Origin: Chitinophaga pollutisoli
GTDB lineage: Bacteria; Bacteroidota; Bacteroidia; Chitinophagales; Chitinophagaceae
Reading direction: 5' to 3'
Assembly (NCBI RefSeq): GCF_038396755.1
Contig: NZ_CP149822.1
Coordinates: 620,001-684,000 of the forward strand
Length of the DNA stretch: 64,000 nucleotides
Below the pieces are notes generated by a model. It was not told the origin of the DNA. It did not search any database and worked only from the letters and a program-made list of their open reading frames with translations. The position numbers and the translations under genes are program-made. Positions 8,513 to 18,045 of the stretch are shown here, in pieces. How positions within the stretch are numbered: the first letter of the stretch is position 1; every line of letters begins with the position of its first letter.

Positions 8513-10063
8513 CTAAAAATTCAAGCCCACCGATCCGCCGAATGTGTACCGGTTATCGAACCCGAAGCTGCTGGCTTTGGTGTAACGTCCGAATGCGTTC
8601 ACGAAAAGCACCCGCTGGCGGTCTTCCCCGATACGTAGAGAATACGTAACCGGCAGCTCCACCCGCACGAAATCGGAAGCGAGGTAGCGCCAATCGTTCG
8701 TTTCCAGGTCTGTTACCGTGGGGTAATCGGCATGCTGGCCGTTGTATTGGTACCCGCCGCTGAGGTTGCGGTTCAGGCCGGCGCGCACGCCCAGCTGTAA
8801 ACGACTTTCGCGGGCGGCGGACAGCAGGAAATTCTTCTTCCCGCCTATCGTTACCAGCAGGTTCTCCGCCTGTTTATAGGAATACGGCAGGATGTATTCG
8901 TCGTTCAGTTTAGCGTACAGCGCCGAAACGTCCGCCATCCAGGAATAATCTTCCGGGCCGCGTTTGCCGGTAAGGCTGTATTTCAGCCCCAGTTCCTGCG
9001 TCTTGAAGGTGGAACGGATGTATTTGGCGAGGCTCAGCCAGCCTTGTTGCGCCTGCGAGTTGTCGCGCTGCGTCACGTACTGGATACCGTCGATATGGCG
9101 GTTGTAATATTGCGCGCCCAGTGAATGCAGCAGTTTACCGGACTCCTTTTGCACCGCCGCGCCGGCCTGCCAGGATTTGCGGATCACGGAGCCCCCATCG
9201 CGCGGGAGGGTGTAGGAAACCGTGAGGCCTTCGCCCTCCACGAGGTAGTTGACATTGGCGAGGAAGTTCAGAGGGCCTTTATACTGGTACTGGATACCGC
9301 CGCCCCAGCTATCGCCTTCGTAGTTGTTCGTGCGGCCGCTGCCGAGGTTGCTCACGGCGGTGCCGAGGCCCAGCAATTCGTAGTAGGTCTGGTCAACATA
9401 AGTATTTACGTTTTTCATACTGGCTTCCTCTTTGGTGTTGGCATACCGGAGGTTGAGGCCGACGTGCTGATTGGGGGAAATGGAATATACCACGCCCGGT
9501 GTTACCGAAAGCGAGTAGAAGTTGTCTTCCGAGCGTACATCGCGTTGTTTGGCGCCGCTGCTGGCGCTGTAGCTGCCTGCCAGGCCCCACGACCACCGGC
9601 CGTAAAACGGCGTGGATACACGGAACTGGAGGTTGTAGTGCTGCTGCACCCAGTCGCTGGGATTGGCGTCGGCGATGATGTAGGGCATGCCGCGGAAGGG
9701 ATCGATGATGGAGGCGTTGAAATTCGCGTCCTGGATGGACTCGCGGCGATAGCTGAATTTACCGGTTACGTAAAAGCTGTCGAGCAGGATGCGACCTTCG
9801 GTTTCCGCGATCTGCCGGTTGCCGGAAGCGCCTTCCTGCGGGCGGCGGAAATCGCCGTCGTAGGCTTCATATCCCGCTTTGATCTGCGAATAGCGGTATG
9901 GGCCGTCCAGCTTAAGACCGGCGGGGTTGCCCGACTGCTCCCACAAACTGCGCTGTTGCCGCAGCTCCAGGGCTGCGGGCGCGTTGGAATTGGATTTTTG
10001 CTGCGCCAGGGCCACCGATCCGGTAGCGGCGAGCAATATGGTGATATATAGTTTCTTCATCAT
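8513..10063 (-). CDS. DUF6850-like outer-membrane beta-barrel protein
   Basis: A 516-residue exported protein with signal peptide MMKKLYITILLAATGSVALAQ. The body alternates aromatic and polar residues as expected for beta strands and ends in a terminal Phe (FGGSVGLNF), the outer-membrane insertion signal. It resembles the DUF6850 family that accompanies TonB receptor loci in Bacteroidota; this name is from memory of the family. It is the last gene of the five-gene minus-strand operon, 19 nt after its upstream neighbour. The role is unknown; it could be a partner barrel for the receptor encoded two genes upstream. Confidence 0.75.
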   Translation of the reverse strand: MMKKLYITILLAATGSVALAQQKSNSNAPAALELRQQRSLWEQSGNPAGLKLDGPYRYSQIKAGYEAYDGDFRRPQEGASGNRQIAETEGRILLDSFYVTGKFSYRRESIQDANFNASIIDPFRGMPYIIADANPSDWVQQHYNLQFRVSTPFYGRWSWGLAGSYSASSGAKQRDVRSEDNFYSLSVTPGVVYSISPNQHVGLNLRYANTKEEASMKNVNTYVDQTYYELLGLGTAVSNLGSGRTNNYEGDSWGGGIQYQYKGPLNFLANVNYLVEGEGLTVSYTLPRDGGSVIRKSWQAGAAVQKESGKLLHSLGAQYYNRHIDGIQYVTQRDNSQAQQGWLSLAKYIRSTFKTQELGLKYSLTGKRGPEDYSWMADVSALYAKLNDEYILPYSYKQAENLLVTIGGKKNFLLSAARESRLQLGVRAGLNRNLSGGYQYNGQHADYPTVTDLETNDWRYLASDFVRVELPVTYSLRIGEDRQRVLFVNAFGRYTKASSFGFDNRYTFGGSVGLNF

Positions 10064-10082
10064 TATTAGCTGTTACGGGTGC

Positions 10083-11324
10083 TTACTTCGTATGATTCCA
10101 GGCGGGCATTCTGGCGCCGTGACGGCGGAACTGCGGTTTCACACCGCGCTCGAAGTCTTCGGTACTGTTGTTGGTATCCAGGTAGATCGGGGTGCCGTCG
10201 TCGTTCTTTTGGTCGGACACTTTGCGGGCCACGCCGAGCGAATTATAAGTGGCGCCCACGTAGGTCATGCCGGCGTCCAGCACCGAGGGTACGCGCTTGG
10301 CGGCGATCATGTTTTCGTTATGCCCCGCTTCCACGGCGTCCAGCACGTAGCGGATAGGCACCTTGGCGAATACGGAAGTGGAGGTGGAAGCCAGGTTGCG
10401 TGTTTTGAGCGCCGGGTTATTCACCGGGTCGTACACCTCGCCTTCCGGCACGCGGAAGATGACGTAAGCCCCGCCGAATACAGACACCAGGTATTGCGGC
10501 AGCGTTCCCTTGCCGGCGTTGCCATTGTAGAAAACGTGCTCCATATCCGGCGCCGGCTGATCCGGGAAATTGGGATTGTTCATATTGAACTCGAACTCGG
10601 AGGAAGAACAGTCGATCGGTGAAGTGGGACTGTACTGCGGCAGCTGGTGGTTGGCCGCGAACTGAGCCATGGAGAAGGATTCTCCGGGCGCCAGCGGGTG
10701 TTCCGTGCCGTTGCCGGGCACTTTCCAGATGCGTTCCGCGTAAGCGAAATTATTGCCGTCCTCCTCCGGCCAGCGCGGCAGCGTGGTGGTGGCCGTGGTC
10801 GGCGTCAGGTTGGCGAAGTAAAGGCCATCGAGATAGATCGTATCGGTGGAGTTGTTGTATACTTCGTAAAACTGGTTACGGAAATAAAACGGCGTGGTTC
10901 CCGCGAAGAAGATCTCCGAGAACACGAGCGGACTAACTTTCAGCCCGGCTACGTCGATTTCGACGAGGATATCGTTTTTGGTTACCGGGAAATTGATCTT
11001 CGCACCGTTGAGGTAAAACACGTCGCCATTGGCGTCTTCCACCCTGCCGCTCACATTGATGCTGTACAAGCCGGGAATGAGGCCGTCTACCGCCGTCACA
11101 TCCGATCCCAGGGCATCCTCCTTCCGGAAGCCTTCTGTGAAGTTTTCGAACACCACTTTCAGTCCTTCGGTGTTGGTGATGTTGGACATGGTGGATTTGG
11201 CTTTCACCCGGATGGTGTAGTTGCCTACCTTTTCCGTATCCAGCCCTTCATTTATTTTCCTGCAGCTGCCCGTCAACACTGTTACCAGTACCGCGGCCGC
11301 CATGAGCCATGTTGCATTTTTCAT
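10083..11324 (-). CDS. DUF4876-like surface lipoprotein
   Basis: A 413-residue lipoprotein. The N-terminus MKNATWLMAAAVLVTVLTGSC gives a lipobox with lipidated Cys at residue 21. A beta-sandwich-like region (about 35-130) resembles carrier-binding or Ig-like modules. The remainder includes VSPLVFSEIFFAGTTP and matches what I recall of DUF4876. It lies 10 nt downstream of the TonB-dependent receptor gene and upstream of the barrel gene, so it probably serves as the surface binding partner of that receptor, much as SusD does for SusC. The ligand is unknown. Confidence 0.75.
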   Translation of the reverse strand: MKNATWLMAAAVLVTVLTGSCRKINEGLDTEKVGNYTIRVKAKSTMSNITNTEGLKVVFENFTEGFRKEDALGSDVTAVDGLIPGLYSINVSGRVEDANGDVFYLNGAKINFPVTKNDILVEIDVAGLKVSPLVFSEIFFAGTTPFYFRNQFYEVYNNSTDTIYLDGLYFANLTPTTATTTLPRWPEEDGNNFAYAERIWKVPGNGTEHPLAPGESFSMAQFAANHQLPQYSPTSPIDCSSSEFEFNMNNPNFPDQPAPDMEHVFYNGNAGKGTLPQYLVSVFGGAYVIFRVPEGEVYDPVNNPALKTRNLASTSTSVFAKVPIRYVLDAVEAGHNENMIAAKRVPSVLDAGMTYVGATYNSLGVARKVSDQKNDDGTPIYLDTNNSTEDFERGVKPQFRRHGARMPAWNHTK

Positions 11325-11334
11325 GTGCTTGCTG

Positions 11335-14172
11335 TTAAAGTTTTAACGATAATTCCAGCCCGTAGAAGAAGCGGTTGCCCCGTTTCTCGTAAGTGCCCGG
11401 TACGCGTTTGGATTCCGCGCGCTGGTAAGTCCTGAACATATTGTTGGCGAAGAACGACACCCGCATGTAATCAGCGATTTCCTTGGAAACGTTGATATTG
11501 AAGGTCACGAGCGGCGGCCAGGATTCTTTCACCTCCGTGATGCGGTTGACGTTGCGGAGGAGGTCCTTGAACTCGGGCTCATCTTTGCGTTTCACATCGT
11601 AATCATACACCTGTCCATCTTCTTTCGAGATATATTTCACCGGGATGCTGTCGTTGCCGAAACGCTGGTAATTGCTTTCATTCCAGATTACCTGCGTGGT
11701 AAACGTTACCACGAAACCGAGGCGGGGAATGTTATGGGTGGCGCGCAACATCGTTACGGCCGACTGGTCATATCTTTTCACCATTCCAGCTTCGTACAAC
11801 CCGATGTGCGTTCTGTCGGAGCCCGCGTTGCCGCTGAACTCGTCGAAGTACGTATAATCCTTGTTATAGCTTTCGGTGGTGAGCAGCGCGCCGTTCAGGG
11901 AGAAGGCGGTGCGGATGGCTTTGAAGCGCCCCAGGTCGAGGTCCATCTCGATGCCTTTGGTGCGCGAAACAAGGTTGTTGGTAGGCATGTAGAAGCCCGC
12001 GAGCACGTTGTTGCTGGCCGCCAGTTCGTAGATGGGTTGCGACCCATCACCAGTACGACGGTATTCGTTGAACACAACGGGTTTATAGCCATAGATGGAG
12101 CGGTTCATGGAATACCCGTTATCCATGTTCTCCTTGTAACCCGTTACGCGCAGGGTGGCCTGGTTTACATTCAGGCGGAAGCCGATCTCGGCCTTTTCAT
12201 TCCTGGCGATTTCCAGTTGGGGATTTTCGGTGTTGAATACGCGTGTGGTGGTCATAAGCACCTGCTGGTCTGCCGGGATATTGCTCACCCCGATCTCGTT
12301 GATGTTCACATATTCGAAATAGGCTTGTTCGGGATGGAGGTACATTACCGAAGGCGCTTTGGCCAGTTTACCGTAGGCGCCGTTGATGCTGAAAATCTGC
12401 GGAACGATTTCCAGGCTGGCGTTCAGCCGGGGCGATAGCGCGTGTTCACCGCCGGAGAAATGATCGAAGCGCAAACCGGCGGACAGTTCAAACCTGCGGC
12501 CCGCCACCCGGGTATTGAAGTTTTCCTCCGCATACAGCCCAACCTGCGTCAATGCCGGAATATCTTTGAAAGCGCGTTTCCGGAAAGTAGAATTGACGGA
12601 AGAGAAGCTGCGCATCGGGGGCATGGTGTCGGAGAATGTTTTACCATCACCGAAGTTTTTGTCCGATTTGAAATCCGCCCCGAGGATCCAGCGGTGGTTG
12701 GTAGCCCCGATTTTGTTGAAGAACGTGGCCGACGCCTTGAAGAACGTATTCAACTCTTTACCGTTGATATCATACCGGCCCATGTATGTGCTGGGCAGAT
12801 AAGTGGCAAAGTAGCCCTGATCGAGGGGATTGTCCGTATTCAGCTTGTTGCCGTCCACATCGAAAATATCGGTGCCGGGTTTATTGGTAAGCATGCTGCC
12901 GTTGTTCGTAGTCATGGAATACGGCGCGTTCGCGGCGGTATTCTGCGTTTCGTAGAAACTATTTTTCACCGTATATCCTACCCTTGCCACATAATTGATG
13001 TTACGCAGCCACAATTTTTTATTGATGCGATATGTACCGCGGGTGTTGAAGATGAAACCGAGATCTTCACCGCTGGAGGCGGTTTTGGTCACCTGATCGT
13101 CTGGGTTGGCGTTGCGCGAGTCTTTACCATATAACAGGTCGAGCGAGGTGGTGGTGGACAGCTGCCTGAAGAAGGTATTGGAATACATGGCCCTGCCGGT
13201 AAAGCGGCGGTACTTCAGGTATTGCTGCACGGGATCGTTGGTGTTGTAGGCGTAGTCCAACCCGAGGTTCAGCGCACCGCTGCGTTTGCCGAGGTTGAAG
13301 CCCTTGTCGGCCGACAACTGGTAAACATTCGGATTCGTACGGCCCTGGATAGTGAGCGGTTGCGCGCCGGCCTTGGTGTTCACGATCACTACGCCGGCCG
13401 TTACGTCGCCATACTCCACCCCGGGAACGCCGCGGATCACTTCAACAGACTCCACGTTGTTCATGGAGATGTTGCGCACGTCGAAGCCTGCGTTGGGCGA
13501 AGCGCCGCCGCCGATGGAGGCAGAACCGCCGGTAATACCGGGGGCCAGCGACTGGAGGTTGGCGTTGTTCGACATCGGCGCGCCGTTCATCATGACCGTG
13601 GTACCGAAAGCGTTCATGTTTTCCGTATTGGCCCCCGCGTTGCGGATATTCAGCTGCTTGGCGTTGGTGAGGTCGGGGTTAACGGTCACTCCGCCGGGAA
13701 TGAGCGCCATTACATCCGCCAGGCTGTTGGCCTGGAGGTGGTCGATGGCCGCGCGGGAAATGCGCGAGGTAGTGCCGTTGCCGCCGGTAGTGGTTTTAGC
13801 GGTCACGTTCACTTCCACCAGGCGGAAGTCGGACTGTAGCATGGTAAACTGCAGGTCTTTATCCCCCTGGATCTGCAGCACGGTATCGATGGTCACTTTG
13901 CCGAGGAACCTTACCTGCAGGCTGGTAGCGCCTGCGGGCACGTTGGGCAGCTCGAAGCGCCCGTTCCCGTCGGTCTGCGCGATGATGCCGTATGCGGGGA
14001 TGGAAACCGAAGCGTAATGCAGCGGCCTGCTTTTATTGGCGCGCGTTTCGTAGACGGTCCCTCCTATCCTGTATGCCTTTTTATCTTGCTGCGCGAGGGC
14101 AGTTACCGGGATAAGTAACATCCATAGGCTCCCCGCATTTACACATCGTGTAAAAGAAAATTTTAATGCCAT
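11335..14172 (-). CDS. TonB-dependent outer-membrane receptor
   Basis: A 945-residue receptor with a signal peptide ending LIPVTALAQ. A carboxypeptidase-regulatory-like beta sandwich (about 32-115) precedes a plug domain (about 130-265, VESVEVIRGVPGVEYGDVTAGVVIV). A 22-strand barrel ends in LELSLKL. It imports a ligand across the outer membrane using TonB energy. It is not a SusC type: it lacks the SusC signature and its partner is a DUF4876 lipoprotein. It is the third gene of the operon, after the His-tailed small protein. The substrate cannot be told from sequence; the His-rich neighbour hints at a metal-linked ligand but does not prove it. Confidence 0.9.
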   Translation of the reverse strand: MALKFSFTRCVNAGSLWMLLIPVTALAQQDKKAYRIGGTVYETRANKSRPLHYASVSIPAYGIIAQTDGNGRFELPNVPAGATSLQVRFLGKVTIDTVLQIQGDKDLQFTMLQSDFRLVEVNVTAKTTTGGNGTTSRISRAAIDHLQANSLADVMALIPGGVTVNPDLTNAKQLNIRNAGANTENMNAFGTTVMMNGAPMSNNANLQSLAPGITGGSASIGGGASPNAGFDVRNISMNNVESVEVIRGVPGVEYGDVTAGVVIVNTKAGAQPLTIQGRTNPNVYQLSADKGFNLGKRSGALNLGLDYAYNTNDPVQQYLKYRRFTGRAMYSNTFFRQLSTTTSLDLLYGKDSRNANPDDQVTKTASSGEDLGFIFNTRGTYRINKKLWLRNINYVARVGYTVKNSFYETQNTAANAPYSMTTNNGSMLTNKPGTDIFDVDGNKLNTDNPLDQGYFATYLPSTYMGRYDINGKELNTFFKASATFFNKIGATNHRWILGADFKSDKNFGDGKTFSDTMPPMRSFSSVNSTFRKRAFKDIPALTQVGLYAEENFNTRVAGRRFELSAGLRFDHFSGGEHALSPRLNASLEIVPQIFSINGAYGKLAKAPSVMYLHPEQAYFEYVNINEIGVSNIPADQQVLMTTTRVFNTENPQLEIARNEKAEIGFRLNVNQATLRVTGYKENMDNGYSMNRSIYGYKPVVFNEYRRTGDGSQPIYELAASNNVLAGFYMPTNNLVSRTKGIEMDLDLGRFKAIRTAFSLNGALLTTESYNKDYTYFDEFSGNAGSDRTHIGLYEAGMVKRYDQSAVTMLRATHNIPRLGFVVTFTTQVIWNESNYQRFGNDSIPVKYISKEDGQVYDYDVKRKDEPEFKDLLRNVNRITEVKESWPPLVTFNINVSKEIADYMRVSFFANNMFRTYQRAESKRVPGTYEKRGNRFFYGLELSLKL

Positions 14173-14189
14173 AAGTTGTTGATTCGTCT

Positions 14190-14810
14190 TTAGTGACTAT
14201 GACTATGCCCGCCCATATCCGGCGGATTGATCATGATATGTGCTTTATAAGTGCCGGCTCCCATCAGCCAGGGCATGCCCGGTTCGGCGGGTTCGGTCGG
14301 CAGGCCGGTGCTGGCCCCGGTGGCATATGGCATATATACCACATACCGGCGCTGACCGTCTTTAATCTCCCCCGTTTCCGGCACCAGCGCTTCATCTTTC
14401 CCCCAATAACCATACATGATGGTCGCTTCTTTCGGCATGAAGAGTTTACCGGATTTGATCTCCGCTTCGCGGGTGGAATCTTTCTGGCGCAGCTTGCCCT
14501 GTGCGGTCAGCTCGCGGCCACGGGCCATGAACGGCTCAAGGCTTTTCGGGTAAGCATACACGTACACGCCGAACTGTTTGGGGTTCGGGGCCAGGCAGAT
14601 CATATCGTTGGTCCCCTGGCGCAGCACGGTCAGCTTGCCGTCGGGCGTGTAGCCCAGCACAGTAGCGCTGTCGCGGAACTCCTTCGGGGCAGCCATCACC
14701 GCCACGCGGATCTGTACATCCGCTGGCAGGATGGGCTTGGGTTTCTTCGCCTGCGCCGAGGCCGAAACGGCCAGGAGCGTGCAGACGATTACGTTCAATA
14801 CTTTTTTCAT
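14190..14810 (-). CDS. Small exported protein with C-terminal HSHSH
   Basis: A 206-residue protein of no recognised family. It has a signal peptide (MKKVLNVIVCTLLAVSASAQA) and no membrane helix after it. It ends in GGHSHSH, three alternating His that could bind a metal ion. The body is Pro- and Lys-rich with no catalytic motif I recognise. It lies 18 nt after the gingipain-like gene and 17 nt before the TonB receptor gene, so it is co-transcribed. It may be a periplasmic or surface ligand-handling factor of the receptor system; that is inference from context only. Confidence 0.7.
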   Translation of the reverse strand: MKKVLNVIVCTLLAVSASAQAKKPKPILPADVQIRVAVMAAPKEFRDSATVLGYTPDGKLTVLRQGTNDMICLAPNPKQFGVYVYAYPKSLEPFMARGRELTAQGKLRQKDSTREAEIKSGKLFMPKEATIMYGYWGKDEALVPETGEIKDGQRRYVVYMPYATGASTGLPTEPAEPGMPWLMGAGTYKAHIMINPPDMGGHSHSH

Positions 14811-14828
14811 GTTTGGTATATAGCGTTA

Positions 14829-17030
14829 TCAGCGAAAAATATTCAGGTTCTTGCGGGCTTGCGTTCTCAGCGCGGCAGGATATTTATCGGACCCCGCGAC
14901 TTCCTTACAAAGCGCTACGATTTCATCACGTTTCCAGGAGCGGGGGAACCAGCTGAGCGCTTCCAGGGCGGCCATTTTAACGGCTTCGCTGTTGTCCGCG
15001 TCGCGCACAATGGCTACCATCGCTGGCACTGTCTGGTGATAACGGTAAGCGCGCATCATGGTGATCTCCGAGATCCGGCTTTTGTCTGTTTTGGATTTAG
15101 CCAGGATCGTATCGTTCAGCTGCTTCAGTTTCTTCTCGTTATAAGCCGCGGCTTTCAGCAGTTCTTCCTTGCTGGATTCGAAGTGCACCATGGTTTCCGG
15201 CGAGATCTGTTTATTGATCTCGTTCACGATGGGCTGGGAATTCATCAGCGCGAGGGTGGATTTGATCTTGAAATTGATCCGCTCGGAATGGTAATCGTTG
15301 AGGATCATGTTCACGATATACGGTACGAACTCGTCGCTGCCGCTTTCGCCCATTTCGTAAAGGGAACGGCGGCGGATGAACTCGAATGAATCGCCGGTGG
15401 CGGCTTTCAGGACGGTTACGAAATCCGCGTTATTGAGCTTCTTCAATTGCTGGAATGCCTGCATGCGGGTGGATTCATAACCCGACTTGAAGTACGTTTC
15501 TTTCAGCAGGTTGGAATAAGCCGCTTTGTCCAGCTTGCCGTCGAGGTGTACGAGCGCCAGCGCCTGGATATCGGCGTCGGGCGTTTGCAGGAGGGATTTC
15601 CAGTAAGCGGCGTTGTAATTGCCAGTGATGGCGTCGTTCAGGTCTTTGGGGCCTATGCCGGTGAAGGCGAAGGTGGGGTCGCCCATGATGTGGGTTTCGA
15701 GGTAAGCGGTGTGCTTAAACCAGTTGCCCACACGCACGCCATGCTGGAGCAGGCCGAGCAGCTCTGTGGCCCAGAGGTCCTGCAATACGCCTATACTGTT
15801 GGCTACGGCTACAATATTTTTACCGCCGCCGAAGGGATAATAGCCGGCAATGTATTCATCGAGATGGAAGGAGCCGGTGAGGCAGTTATCCAGCATCACG
15901 AAGCGGGCGTTGGGCTTGGCGGACAGGAGGTCATCGGTATGGATGTCGAGGTTGCGGTTGAAGATGGAGTCCTGCTTCATGATTTCCGGTTCGAGCGCGT
16001 TATCCATCCAGTTCATAGGCACCCCGAGGGATTTCACGAAACCGGCTTTCACCGCTTCCACGTCGCGCCCGTCTTCTTTGGCGGCCTGCACTTTGGAGCG
16101 GAGATAGCGGAGGATGTTATCTTTCGCGCCGGAGGGATTGGATTGCGGCGCCACGCCGTTGATCAGCTGGATGTCGGTATCGCCGTGCCCGTGCATGATG
16201 GCGATATCGGTTTCCGGATGCTTCAGGGCGGAAAGGAGCGTGAATTTCAGGAAGGGATCGTTGGTGAAGGAAAAGAATTTCACCGCACCGCCGGGACGGA
16301 ATACCGCGGGGAACTGGTTCCTGATCTGCATCTGCTCGCCGGCGTAAGCATTCATGGATTCCGAGTTATAGCCGTGGGCGGTGGAGATGAAAATATCGTT
16401 GACGGGATTGTTCTTCTTCTTCTCTTCCACCACTTTCACGAGATATTCCTTAATGAGATCGGCGGATTCGCGGCCTTTGATCACCGGCGGCTTGATCCGG
16501 GCGGTGTAGATACTCATATTGATCTGCTGCGCGGCGTCGGGGTTGATGCTGTAGTAGAAGTAGTTTTGCTGCGCGCTGTCCTGTTTGATGAAATCGAACC
16601 CCATGTGGAAATCGTCGTAGAAGCGGTCCGACGGAACGGAGGAGCGCTGCCAGTTGATTTTCTGGTTCATTTTGAAAGTGGAAGTCAGGTACTGGGCATC
16701 GCGGACCATGGGGATGGGAATATCTCCCACGAGCACGGCGCCTTCCAGTTTTTGCGGCCGGGCGTGGAGGTCTTTGAGTACTTTCCGGATCTGTTCCGGA
16801 TTTCTCCAGTTTTCGTAAATAATATAGGTGCCGAGACCGGATTGTTCGACCGCGGTACGGTATGCTTCGATTTCCTTTTGGGCTTTTTTGAACGTGGGCT
16901 CGTCGACCACGATGGCAAAGCTGGTTTTTGATTTTACGCCTGGTTCCTGGATGTGCTGCGCTGCGGCGGCCTGGGTTGCGGCGAGCGCAACTGCCAGTAA
17001 GCAAATCCGGCTGATGGTTCCCCTGATCAT
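14829..17030 (-). CDS. Gingipain-like (peptidase C25-type) exported protein with HEAT-like repeats
   Basis: A 733-residue protein with an Ala-rich signal peptide (residues 1-25). The middle resembles the caspase-like C25 fold: LEGAVLVGDIPIPMV (about 96-109), a SDRFYDDF stretch (134-141), a catalytic-type His in IMHGHGD (280 or 282), and a catalytic-type Cys in MLDNCLTGSFHLDEY (C383). Helical HEAT-like repeats follow (about 480-733). The His/Cys pair suggests an active cysteine peptidase, with repeats for substrate docking. It is the first gene of the operon leading into the TonB receptor genes, so it may release the ligand that the receptor imports. I see no type IX sorting domain at the C-terminus. 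Confidence 0.75.
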   Translation of the reverse strand: MIRGTISRICLLAVALAATQAAAAQHIQEPGVKSKTSFAIVVDEPTFKKAQKEIEAYRTAVEQSGLGTYIIYENWRNPEQIRKVLKDLHARPQKLEGAVLVGDIPIPMVRDAQYLTSTFKMNQKINWQRSSVPSDRFYDDFHMGFDFIKQDSAQQNYFYYSINPDAAQQINMSIYTARIKPPVIKGRESADLIKEYLVKVVEEKKKNNPVNDIFISTAHGYNSESMNAYAGEQMQIRNQFPAVFRPGGAVKFFSFTNDPFLKFTLLSALKHPETDIAIMHGHGDTDIQLINGVAPQSNPSGAKDNILRYLRSKVQAAKEDGRDVEAVKAGFVKSLGVPMNWMDNALEPEIMKQDSIFNRNLDIHTDDLLSAKPNARFVMLDNCLTGSFHLDEYIAGYYPFGGGKNIVAVANSIGVLQDLWATELLGLLQHGVRVGNWFKHTAYLETHIMGDPTFAFTGIGPKDLNDAITGNYNAAYWKSLLQTPDADIQALALVHLDGKLDKAAYSNLLKETYFKSGYESTRMQAFQQLKKLNNADFVTVLKAATGDSFEFIRRRSLYEMGESGSDEFVPYIVNMILNDYHSERINFKIKSTLALMNSQPIVNEINKQISPETMVHFESSKEELLKAAAYNEKKLKQLNDTILAKSKTDKSRISEITMMRAYRYHQTVPAMVAIVRDADNSEAVKMAALEALSWFPRSWKRDEIVALCKEVAGSDKYPAALRTQARKNLNIFR

Positions 17031-17425
17031 ATATTTTCGCTGTTTATTTTCTCATGTCGTTGGGCGGAGCGCTGGTGGATGAAAGGGATATAAATAACGT
17101 TTACTCGCTCTTGATAGCTCCCGTAACAAATTTCAAATGCAAATTTAGTCAACATACATCCGTTGCGTTTACGAAATCGGGAAAATTTTAACATTTTTTA
17201 AAAACGCCTCTAAATCCAGTACGGATATAGGTTTGACCATATCCGGAGATGTGAAGGTACAATTTATTTGCAACATTGTATCATTTTTAAAACCCGGTAA
17301 ACTTTGAGGGTTTCCGGGAGACGGAAAATCTTTTTACTTTCAAAACCATGGATAATTAAGTATCTTTTCGCTACATCAGGCTATTCCATCAACCAGATCG
17401 TTACGCTTACCAACTATATTTCGCT
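17031..17425. other. Divergent intergenic region
   Basis: An AT-rich 395-bp gap between two operons transcribed away from each other, so it must hold two promoters. An inverted repeat CGGATAT / ATATCCG with a 10-nt spacer (17222-17245) is a possible operator. A near match to the -7 box (TTTATTTG) lies near 17264-17271 on the plus strand. I found no ORF or RNA gene. Confidence 0.5.
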
Positions 17426-17983
17426 TTGACGCTTTTGCATGCATATACAGACGAGCAGTTGTTTTCCCTCCTGCAGGAAGGGGACGAAGCCGCGTTTACG
17501 GAGGTGTACAAGCGTTACTGGAAGCTGCTTTTTTCGGTGGCGGCCAATAAAACAGGCATCCTGGCGGACGCGGAGGAGATCGTGCAGGACATTTTCGCCG
17601 ATCTCTGGAAGCGGCGGGCCGATATCAGCATCCGCAGCACGCTCAGACAATATCTTGCCGGCGCCGTCAAGTTCCAGGTATTTGCATATTACGACAAGCA
17701 ACAGCGCCAGCGCGACTTCCGGCAGCAGGCTGCAACCGGCGGATGGCAGGAGCCCGAATGCGATTACAATGCCCTCAAAGCCCAGATCCTCCAGGCGACG
17801 GCCCAATTACCCGAGCGCTGCCGCCTCGTTTATGAATTGAGCCGTAACGAAGGCCTCTCCCACAAAGAGATCGCCCAAACCCTCGGCATTTCCGAAAAAA
17901 CAGTGGAAAACCAGATTACCAAGGCGCTCAAACATCTCCATTCCGCCCTCCGCTCCCTTTTCACCCTCGGCGGGATCATCTGA
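17426..17983 (+). CDS. ECF-type RNA polymerase sigma factor
   Basis: A 185-residue sigma-70 family protein with only regions 2 and 4. Region 2 includes DAEEIVQDIFADLWKRR (about 50-66). Region 4 holds the helix-turn-helix around GLSHKEIAQTLGISEKTVENQITKAL (about 145-170). The best start is the TTG at 17426, or TTG 17435; the ATG at 17439 is out of frame. It is followed 62 nt later by a FecR-type anti-sigma gene and then SusC/SusD. This is the classic Bacteroidota trans-envelope switch in which ligand binding at the SusC receptor releases this sigma factor to transcribe the locus. Confidence 0.93.
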   Translation: MTLLHAYTDEQLFSLLQEGDEAAFTEVYKRYWKLLFSVAANKTGILADAEEIVQDIFADLWKRRADISIRSTLRQYLAGAVKFQVFAYYDKQQRQRDFRQQAATGGWQEPECDYNALKAQILQATAQLPERCRLVYELSRNEGLSHKEIAQTLGISEKTVENQITKALKHLHSALRSLFTLGGII

Positions 17984-18045
17984 TTTTTTCTTCCCGCGTA
18001 GGGGGAACCCTTCCTTTGTCCTACTTATAGGAAAACGAACGCTTT

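Noticed and set aside
14193..16931. Long plus-strand ORFs (398 and 494 codons) opposite the 14-17 kb operon
   Set aside because: Shadows of the His-tailed protein and gingipain-like genes; their translations are Gly/Val/His-rich without motifs or plausible starts.
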